Positions 56,797 to 64,000 of a stretch of DNA of 64,000 nucleotides are shown in pieces (the stretch's first letter is position 1; each line of letters begins with the position of its first letter). The stretch lies in NCBI GenBank assembly GCA_014529385.2, contig CM043944.1, forward strand, positions 60,523,268-60,587,267, given 5' to 3'. The position numbers and the translations under genes are program-made. The DNA is from Adiantum capillus-veneris (Eukaryota; Streptophyta; Polypodiopsida; Polypodiales; Pteridaceae). Under the pieces are notes generated by a model. The model searched no databases. It saw nothing but the letters and a program-made list of their open reading frames with translations, and was not told the origin of the DNA.

Positions 56797-57887
56797 AACT
56801 TGTCTACATATTTGTGGATGGATTCATAGGGAGAGAGCTTTGAGCTTCGCCATTCGGTGAGTACTTTGTCTTTGGCATCGGTGGCCAAAAACTGCTTCAT
56901 AATGGAAGCTCTTAAAGCTTTCCATGTTCGTGGAGCTTCACCATTGGCTTGTAGGCTAGACCACCATTGCTTGGCGGACTTTTGAAAGTGCATAGCTACA
57001 TGGAGTAGCTTGGAGGACTCCGTGAAGCCCTCATCTCCAAACGATGCATCAAACTATTGGATAAAGGCCAAGACTTTGTCCGTAGCACCAAAGGTGTCAT
57101 CATAGGTAAGGAAAGAGATGCTCTTCCCTCCCTCTTTGAACTTCTTTAGCTTGGATGACCTCTTCCATGCGGCATAGGATTTCCTATGGCCTCTTATTTT
57201 TGATGGTTCAAAGGTTGCACCATCACTTTCTTTAGAAGGTGAAGAATTTGAAGAAGGTGGAGAAGAGGGTGACCTCTTTCTCACCTTTTTCTTGTCTTGA
57301 TCTTCGTCGTCTTTACCATCACTTTCATAAGAGGAAGAGGATGAAGAAGATGGAGAAGAGGGTGTCCTCTTTCTCGCCTTTTTCTTCTCTTGCTTTTTAT
57401 CATCCCTCTTTGAATTATGATGTGGAGAAGGGTGCGATGGTCTTCTCCGCTTTGGTGGTGATGGAGAGCGTTTAGGCCGCCGTCTTCGTGGAACCATCTC
57501 AGTCGAGGTGGCGGGAGACTCACTTCTTTCTCCTTCCTTCGGTGGAGGCTCTTGAGTTCTCCTTTGGGAAGGAGATGCATCATCTAGAAGTAAATCCTTG
57601 AGCCCTTCGTATGGATTCTCTTCTTCTTCCCGAATTGGAGAGAGACCTCTTTTGGGAGTCTCACAAGGAGGCTTCCTAGGTGTTCTCTCGTCATGGTGAT
57701 GAGCTTGGAGAATCCCATGAGCACGAAGCTGTTGTTGCACTTCACTTTGGAGAGATGGATTGCCCATGGCTTGTTGAAGCCTAGAAACAAGATAGTTAAC
57801 AAGCATCGGAGAATCATTAGTAGCTTGCTCATTAGCAAAATCAAAGTTATCAACATTAATTTCACTCTCTTTACTATTTTCAGCCAT
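56660..57887 (-). pseudogene. Gypsy A gag
   Basis: The first 277 codons (57,887-57,054) are MAENSKESEINVDNFD..., a Pro- and Arg-rich region with a long Ser tract and repeated KKARKRTPSSPSSS-type units, ending YDDTFGATDKVLAFIQ at a stop. The same frame then gives the capsid part (56,993-56,661): AMHFQKSAKQWWSSLQANGE, WKALRASIMKQFLATDAKDK and LTEWRSSKLSPYESIHKYVD. A frameshift near 56,690 leads to the zinc-knuckle frame. The in-frame stop at 57,054 and this shift inactivate Gag, though their read-through separation is small. Confidence 0.85.
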
Positions 57888-58287
57888 TCTAACAACTTTT
57901 AGGTGTAAACTTTTTAGGTGTACTTTGGCACTTCAAGCCCTATTTGCTACTCCTCTTTACCCCATTAGAAAAATCACTCAAGCTACTGTACCCGCGGCTC
58001 GAATACCATTAATTGCAAGGAATAGAAGAGAGGGTCTTTCGACACAAAAACAACACCGGCTCCTGTCAAGCTTCTAATAGTTCAATAGTGGTTAAGCCGT
58101 AGGCAAGCCCCATAGGACTCCACTACTAAGACCATAGCTCTCGACGGTGATGCCCCATTATCCGCAGCCAGGCACACTGCAAGGCTGAAAAATCCCTACT
58201 CTACTTACTCACATGCAATTAATAATACCAACCATTTATAGCTAGCTTGAGGACCTCCCTTCTTGAGCAAGAAAAGAGAAACCTTGT
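57888..58287 (-). other. Gypsy A 5' leader
   Basis: About 400 bases between the primer site and the gag start; no gene. It would contain packaging signals, not identifiable here. Confidence 0.6.
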
Positions 58288-58299
58288 GCTCTGATACCA
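58288..58299 (-). promoter_or_regulatory. Gypsy A primer-binding site
   Basis: Minus-strand TGGTATCAGAGC, one base from the 5' LTR, matches the 3' end complement of initiator tRNA-Met exactly. Confidence 0.9.
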
Positions 58300-58300
58300 A

Positions 58301-59886
58301 TGTAACATTTAATGGCCTAAAAACTTGTGTGTAGCGGAAATTAGCATGAACATAGTGGGCATTTCATTAGAATAGATTCCTAATGAGAATTACAAGAGTG
58401 CTTGGGTGGAGAGAGCAACAAAATGCATAACACCTAGTTAGATAGCATGAACAAAATCTTTCCAAAGAGAGAGAAATTAAGCTATTGACAACAGTTGAGG
58501 ACTGGATTTGCATGGAGCCGGTCCCCCCTCCAAAAGGCTTTGTATTATGGTTTCTCCCATCAAGAGAGACATTGTACAATACAATTCTTTGTGTTCCTTC
58601 AAGACTAGCTAGTGTAATGAAGATGAAAGCTTCATGCACTTAGCAAAACACTTAGCAAACACAACATAAATTATCCCCGGTCTCAGACCCAAGAACTCAC
58701 ACACCTTCGAAGATGGTGAGAGCTAGCAGGGTATGAGAGTAGATTGAGAGGAAGAAGGAGTATCTTACTAGAAATATGTACATCTCCTCACATAATCACT
58801 CATATTAGCATAGATTAGCTTAGTAATTAGCTTGGTAGAGGAGATGAGCATGCATTGAAGCTTGGCTCTTGGTTGGATTTGCATCCACAAGCTAAGAGTG
58901 TGTCGATGTAGGCTTCTATCTCACAAGCTTGGAGTAGGATATGAGCTCTCCATTAAAGCTTGGGAAGAGATAGTCTTCTCTTTCTTGACACATGAGATTG
59001 TGTGAGTGTGTGTGTGATAATGCCTTGAAAAAATCAGCCCCCTCTCTCTCTTGGGCGAGCCCTCTTGCTATTTGCTCTTGCTGTACCCTCATTGGACCTC
59101 CTCAAGTCAAGCCAATGACAATTAAGCAGCATAAGTGATAGCCTTCTGACATGTGTCCCCCTTTCCCCTTTTGTGAGAGCTTTAGGTAATTTAATAATTC
59201 AACTAAACTCTCATTGGACCCCTTTGCCTCCTGGCCAATATGAATCAGGCAAGCCATTGGGCTCCTGAATGCTCATTGGACCCCTTGGGAGACTGTCCAA
59301 TAGTCTTCTAGAGGACTTAATTCTCATTGGTTCTTTTATTAAGTGTTTGTAAATTAATTAAACTAGATTTACTCTAGCCTAATTCTCATTGGTCCACCTC
59401 CAAGGCCATCCAATAGCAATTGGGTACACCTTGTGGGCATCTGGGCTAGGGAGCTGACATGTGTCCCTCATTCCCTTTGTGTAAAGGGAGCTTGTGTGTG
59501 TGTGTGTGGATTTGTCTCGCATCCCCTACATGCTAGGCTCGCCCCCTCCTATGTAGGGATGTACAAAGACTTTTTTGGTCACACACAAAGCATCCAATTC
59601 CCTTAAGGTTGACCTTTGGCACAACCTTTGAATTTTGGAACCTTAGCATTTTGGAAGTCTTAATGGGCTGAACCTTAGGGTCTTTTTAGCCCATTGTTGC
59701 ACATGGCTCTTTTGCAGATGCCCCCCCCTTTGGATCCCTATTTTCCCTCCTTTGGATCCCTACTGTGGCCGGTCTGCTAGCTTAAACAATATTCTAGCTA
59801 TTTCTCCCCTGGCACTTCCCCACATTAAATGATCAGTTTAATATGAGAAAATCATTTAGGAGAATTAGATATTGATTATTATGATA
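58301..59886 (-). repeat. Gypsy A 5' LTR
   Basis: 1586 bases, collinear with 51,694-53,263. It has a 22-base local duplication near 59,735 (CCTTTGGATCCCT twice) that the 3' LTR lacks. The terminal CA is TA at 59,885-59,886. Confidence 0.95.
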
Positions 59887-59891
59887 GACCC

Positions 59892-60105
59892 AAAAGCTGC
59901 ATTTTGCATCTCCTTCACCTGCTCCCCAAATTAGCCTTTTTTGGAGCCTTTCTTGGCCTATAAACTGCATCAGTCATACATCTTCGCTGCTATCTGTCAG
60001 CTCATGATCCTCCTAGCTATTCCATCCCTTTGTCATGCTTCTGCTAGCCTACACATATCCGCCGATGCCATCTTCTATGGTAGACACACTTTGGCTGTAC
60101 CAACA
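59892..60105 (-). repeat. Gypsy B 5' LTR, second part
   Basis: This resumes the right gypsy B LTR after gypsy A, starting AAAAGCTGCATTTTGCATCTC and ending TGTACCAACA, matching 44,591-44,805. Confidence 0.92.
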
Positions 60106-61020
60106 TTTCTACTCAATTTCTTTAATGGGCTTCTTGTGCTTTTTTGATTTATTGAAAATCACATGTGAACTACAAATGACTTTGCAAGATTTTGGGTGCC
60201 AGCAACGATAGCCTATCAGTCATCTGCACCATAGCCAATAAAATGCATTTGTGTGACCTAGGATCTAACTTACAACAAAGTTCTTTGGGCACATATACAT
60301 ATTCCTCACATCCAAACACACGTAAATGCTCATAGCTTGGCGTTTTCCCAATCCAAAATTTCTCTAGAATCTTGAAATGCAAAGGAGAGCTAGGTGACCA
60401 ATTAATAATGTGCACTGCTGTTAGAACAACTTCCCCCCAAAACTCTAGAGTAAGTTTCTCCATAGAAATCATAGAGACAACTCGCTCTTGAATTGTGCAA
60501 TTCATTCTTTCAACTATCCTATTTTGTGCAGGTGTGTATGGAGTAGTAAACTGCCTACAAATGCCTCTTCGATTGCAAAAATCCTGAACTCCGTGGAGAC
60601 ATATTCTCCATCATTGTCCGCGCAAAAAGCATTGAGCTTTTTTCCTAATTGGTTCTCAACCATGGCAAGAAATTTCTAGAATGTAAAAAATACTTCTTCC
60701 TTACGCTTAAGGATATACATCCACACCTTTCTGGTAGAATCTTCTATGAGTGTGAGAAAGTAGTTTGCTCCCCCTAGAGTCTTATGTGGCATTGGACCAC
60801 ATATATTGCTGTGCACTAAGTCTAAGGGTTCACATAGTTTCTTGTTCAATGGAAACGATGTCAACCGAGTTTGTTTTTTGTATAGACAATGCTCACACAT
60901 TGGAAAATTTGTGTAATCTAACACATGTAAGTAGAAAAAATGCTTGAGTGTTTTTATTCTTTTCTGGCTAATATGTCCTAGTTGGCTATGCCACAAATCA
61001 ATAGAGGACACTCGATACAA
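60106..61020 (-). pseudogene. Copia A integrase
   Basis: From 61,020: LWHSQLGHISQKRIKTLKHF and CEHCLYKKQTRLTSF (HHCC), LCEPLDLVHSNICGPMPHKT, LGGANYFLTLIEDSTRKVWM, then FCADNDGEYVSTEF (second catalytic Asp and neighbours), LTLEFWGEVVLTAVHIINWS and FGCEEYVYVPKELCCKLDPR. The tail in a shifted frame gives YGADD, GYRCWHPKSCKVICSSHVIF up to 60,106. The first catalytic Asp is Asn (VHSN) and several frames are used. The next expected segment of the same polyprotein, RVRFEDVAFE, is found at 30,470-30,503, so gypsy B inserted right at the integrase-RT linker. Confidence 0.85.
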
Positions 61021-61430
61021 ACATAGAGTACATGGATCTGTTTTTACAACCTTTGATCATGAGAAAATTGTTTTTGTGGACTAGCCAAGAACTATTACCA
61101 AATACTATAGTGTAACTAAGGTCATCCAATTGCCCTATAGAAAACAAACTCTTTGTAAGCTTGGGCACATGTTTGACATTTTGTGATACAAAAGTAGTGT
61201 CGTTATGCATCTGAGGCTTCACATCACCAATGCCAATAATGTCAAGCTCATAAGAATCACCAAGCTTGAGTATGGCTTGCATGGACGCATAAGAGAAAAA
61301 CCAATCTCTATGTGGTGTGACATGAAAATATGCACCAGAACCAAGAATCCAATTCTGTGTGTATCACTCATCCTATGCAACCAAAGAATCTAGAGTGAGA
61401 TTTGTAGTGCAAATAAGAACATCTAAGAGA
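61021..61430 (-). pseudogene. Copia A protease
   Basis: WILGSGAYFHVTPH near 61,320-61,365 is the copia protease site WI(L)DSGASxH with the catalytic Asp replaced by Gly. MQAILKLGDSYELDIIGIGD, VKHVPKLTKSLFSIGQLDDL and SYTIVF follow, as usual for plant copia protease. A stop precedes the active site, and others lie within. Confidence 0.8.
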
Positions 61431-61499
61431 TCTATTGTCACCTCTGCATGAATCACTAATGGCATAACATTCATCACTAGAGGAGGATCATCCTCTACT

Positions 61500-62198
61500 A
61501 TAGTGGTAGGTATGGCAGACTCAACCATGTTGACTCCTCAATCTTTACTGTACTTTTGCCTTTGCCAGAATTATCTTTTTGCATGTCTTTTTGGTCTCTT
61601 AAGAAACTGTGATAATCCTTTTTGTAATGACCCTTTTTATGGCAATAGTAACACTCGACATTTCTGGCAATGCACTCTCTAATAGAGTTCCTATTTCTGC
61701 TTGGATTATGATGATTTCGTTCTCTACTTTTTCTTTTTTTCTTGTTCTTGTCACGGCCTCTTTGCTTCATTGAACTGCCAGCAATATATGCAGCTCCATG
61801 ACTAGCATCTTCAAGAGATTTACGTCAAATCTCTTCAGTCAGCAACGCATTTGTGACATCATTGAACACTAACTTTCCATTGGGAGTTGAATTGCTAATG
61901 GCTGTGCAAAACATGTCCCATGAATTGGGTAGAGAGCATAGCACGAATAAAGACTTGAGTTTGTCGTCAAACTCACTAAAGCCTTGAGATGTCAACTGAC
62001 TGAACAAGGAATTGAACTCTTTTAAGTGTCCAGAAACTGTGCTACCTTCTTTTATGTTGAGCTTCATAAGATTTTTCATGAGAAAAACTTTGTTGGACGC
62101 ACTTTTCTCTCCCATGTTGAACATAAGCTATCCCATAGATCCTTGGCTATTGTCTTCCCTATGATAGTGAAGAACACTGGCTCGGCTAGATGTATGTG
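61500..62198 (-). pseudogene. Copia A Gag, middle and C-terminus
   Basis: After the MITE: TIHIHLAEPVFFTI, KDLWDSLCSTWERK, then SASNKVFLMKNLMKLNIKEG, HLKEFNSLFSQLTSQGFSEF and KLKSLFVLCSLPNSWDMFCT, typical of UBN2 Gag. NVECYYCHKKGHYKKDY is a zinc knuckle whose last Cys is Tyr. Frameshifts separate the pieces (62,124-61,825 and 61,770-61,498). Confidence 0.85.
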
Positions 62199-62207
62199 TA
62201 TAGTAGC

Positions 62208-62474
62208 CCCTGGGGTGTCCACTAGGAAATATGTAAGATAGCACGTGCGAACAAAATAAGAGATTTATAATTAGGTACATTTACAAAAAAATGTACTTAC
62301 ATAAAGGGTTTTTTAATTGAGAAAGTGAAAATTTTCATACATAAGGGCTATTTGTTTTACAAAAATCCATATATAAGGGGAACATACAATACTTGAAAAG
62401 ATACAACTAAGGGATTATTTAGATACCTCTTGCATGTACGTGCTATATGTAATTTTTACATAGTGGACTCCCCA
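62208..62474. mobile_element. MITE, Mutator-like, 267 bp
   Basis: Its imperfect inverted ends are CTGGGGTGTCCACTAGG and, inverted, TTGGGGAGTCCACTATG, each followed by ATAGCACGT about 30 bases in. Flanks TATAGTAGC (62,199-62,207) and AGTCGTAGC (62,475-62,483) agree at 6 of 9 positions, so a decayed 9-base duplication is possible. It separates the first 60 codons of copia A Gag (KAMAT-like end) from ATIHIHLAEP. No ORF inside. Confidence 0.65.
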
Positions 62475-62483
62475 AGTCGTAGC

Positions 62484-62672
62484 CATGGCTTTTACATCCA
62501 AAAGCTCCCAATGAGCCTGCTCATAACTATCACCCTCTCTGCACGCTCTTTCAACGGTTTTGATAGACCTTTGTTAGTCAAAACATCCTTCATGTGCTCT
62601 TTCCACATGGCAAAGTTTCTACCATCGAACTTGTGGATGAAATACTCCTCCTTTTCTGATGAAGACGCCATT
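62484..62672 (-). pseudogene. Copia A Gag N-terminus
   Basis: MASSSEKEEYFIHKFDGRNF, AMWKEHMKDVLTNKGLSKPL, KERAERVIVMS is the copia Gag start (KFDG.NF..W...M...L). The start Met at 62,672 is chosen by this match. A stop occurs after about 57 codons, just before the MITE. Confidence 0.85.
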
Positions 62673-63820
62673 ACTGACAAGACTCTGGGTCTGAGAGGTG
62701 CCAAAGTATGGCAAGAAGCTCCAAAAATTTGGGCGAAGTAACCTTTGCATTGGGAGCAAAATCTCAACCAAAATAGGCTCAAAAGTGCCAACAATGAAAG
62801 TCACGACTTGTAAAAAAAATCCAACAGAGTCTCCTTTGTATGAGGAGTCAAAATGTGCCAACTTCACTAACTGAGCATCATAAAACTGACACTATCATTT
62901 TCAATGGACTGCCATACATGATGTCAAGCATAAAATCCCTTAAGATGCATGTCATATGGCGAGGATACGTAGTGGGGAACTCCAGCCACCTGTATTACCG
63001 AAGATATCTCAACATTTGAGAATACCCCAGCTCAAAGAAAACCTCACGCTATCAACCCTCTAGAGGCTATGTAGACTCAAAGATGCTAGCCATAGTCTTA
63101 GAAAGGGATCTTCCAGAATCGAGTCTCAAAATCGGCCGGGAAAACAACCAAAATAGCCAAAAAATGGCTTCACACAATAGGCAATGTCTGCAACTCAATG
63201 TACATGAGTGACTACGCACAAACATGCGCCAAGAATTATTGCGTGCAGTAAAAAAGTAACCTTGCAGGGATATCTACTCTCAAAAGATCTTAATAGCATA
63301 ATGGTGTACTAAAACAAACATGCATCTGTCCGCAGAGAAACTGCTGTCAGAATGACTGCCATAATTGCCTAAAAAAAGCATTGTGCTTGTATGTGTAGAA
63401 ATTGTGTATAAAAGGGCTCAAAAGCCCCCTGTAACCTACATGTAGGTGTCGATATGGGAATGTCAATGCCAATTTCTGCCGCCGGATGGAAATGCACAAG
63501 TCAAGTAGCCGCCAAGAGAGTTGTAGCCAAAAGCTATGCCGTAGAGCTAAATCGGTGCGCTCGTGCTCATGTTGGGTGTCACTTCTTTATGGTAGAGGCA
63601 CCTCACTTGTGCACGTTGCAAGCACAAACGTCTGTGGGAAAACGATCGTCCGCAAAAAAACCGGTGTCATGTCGGATGTTGAAATCCGCCCTAATGAGAG
63701 GTGTCAAAACATGGAGGTCGTTGACAATCTAAGTTGATGCCAAAAAGTGAGACAGATGTCACCTTTCGCCATCGAACGAAAGCACTAGTCGCCAAAGTTG
63801 AGTTTGTCAATGTCGAAATT
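62673..63820. other. Copia A leader and unassigned sequence
   Basis: No clear primer site or LTR is visible upstream of the copia A gag, though TTTTGGTTGAGATTTTGC (minus sense, near 62,765) might be a badly decayed one. Frames near 63,454-63,737 have no recognised motif. Confidence 0.4.
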
Positions 63821-63824
63821 GCAA

Positions 63825-63827
63825 ATC

Positions 63828-63862
<35 letters not shown>

Positions 63863-63867
63863 TCACG

Positions 63868-63910
<43 letters not shown>

Positions 63911-63950
63911 AAGCTCTCTTACTCTATCTCTCAATCTCTCTCTCTCACAG
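63825..63950. repeat. CT-rich microsatellite
   Basis: Interrupted CT tracts (with CTAT units at 63,850-63,862) run almost to the window edge. Confidence 0.9.
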
Positions 63951-64000
63951 CTCTCTCACTACCTCTTTGGGTGTGTGTGGGCGAGGCGGGGAGTCGGGGC

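Larger units (their letters stand above)
51694..59886 (-). mobile_element. Gypsy A chromovirus, complete LTRs, internal deletion
   Basis: 8193 bases on the minus strand with LTRs 58,301-59,886 (5') and 51,694-53,263 (3'), flanked by GACCG (51,689-51,693) and GACCC (59,887-59,891). The unfilled site GACCT is at 44,586-44,590 in the other gypsy B LTR. Primer site TGGTATCAGAGC and purine tract AAGAGAGAGGTAA are in place. Gag, protease, RT start, RNase H end, integrase and chromodomain are present, but about 0.7 kb covering the RT catalytic box and the RNase H start is deleted. LTRs differ by a few percent by eye. It is structurally complete but non-autonomous. Confidence 0.95.
30504..60105 (-). 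mobile_element. Gypsy B, Tat-like LTR element with nested insertions
   Basis: The minus-strand element is bounded by two direct LTRs of about 2.1 kb: left in two parts (30,504-32,268 and 44,450-44,805), right in two parts (49,846-51,693 and 59,892-60,105). Between them (44.8-49.8 kb) lie gag, protease, RT, RNase H, a second archaeal-type RNase H and integrase in Ty3/gypsy order. The second RNase H is typical of the Tat lineage. LTR ends are TGTTGGTACAGCC...TCCA in element sense. I cannot find matching 5-base duplications at 30,499-30,503 and 60,106-60,110, which is a weak point. The insertion splits copia A. Confidence 0.85.

Noticed and set aside
63454-63737. Two overlapping plus-strand frames of about 90 codons with several Cys and His
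   Set aside because: No spaced zinc-binding pattern or family match is recognised; they are probably chance frames.

Overview
The window is repeat-dense nuclear DNA from a seed plant. The evidence is plant-type CACTA (En/Spm) transposons with TNP2, DUF4218 and DUF4216 domains, a chromovirus with a C-terminal chromodomain, a Tat-like Ty3/gypsy element with two RNase H domains, Ty1/copia elements primed by initiator tRNA-Met, and many GA/CT and CA microsatellites. The species cannot be named from the sequence. I see no complete host gene, no tRNA or rRNA gene and no CRISPR array. Almost everything recognisable is transposable element, mostly decayed.

Layout. 1-8.5 kb: a copia gag scrap, Ty3/gypsy RNase H and integrase scraps, then a 5'-truncated plus-strand copy of chromovirus gypsy A (about 3.36-8.47 kb) with its 3' LTR. 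8.5-20 kb: sparse sequence with a palindromic motif series, a 120-bp tandem duplication, two LTRs of one family in opposite orientations (11.4-11.7 and 15.0-15.25 kb), and scattered gypsy gag, integrase and RT/RNase H fragments. 20,034-27,355: CACTA-2, a 7.3-kb element with TTA target-site duplications (TSDs) and dead minus-strand transposase genes. 27.4-28.7 kb: a decayed coiled-coil ORF of unknown origin.

28.8-62.7 kb is one nest. Minus-strand copia A (gag, protease and integrase at 60.1-62.7 kb; RT and RNase H at 28.8-30.5 kb) is split by Tat-like gypsy B (30,504-60,105). Each gypsy B LTR is itself broken. The left LTR holds copia B (32,269-44,444), whose RT is interrupted by CACTA-1 (32,788-40,523). 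The right LTR holds the complete-LTR chromovirus gypsy A (51,694-59,886). The two gypsy B LTRs act as each other's empty site, so both insertions can be read directly. Two related Mutator-like MITEs sit in the copia B integrase and the copia A gag.

CACTA-1 is the most notable element. It has 12-bp terminal repeats, CTT target duplications and near-perfect subterminal foldbacks built of a GCGTCGCTAT motif. Its 6-exon transposase gene (1104 codons before the stop) and 3-exon TnpA-like gene (371 codons) have consistent splice sites and no internal stops. It also carries a decayed fragment of a plant heavy-metal-associated (HMA) domain gene between direct repeats, which looks like gene capture. 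The transposase and the TnpA-like protein would be expected to act together on the ends, the latter binding the subterminal motifs. CACTA-1 appears to be the youngest large insertion and the only element here with intact coding capacity.
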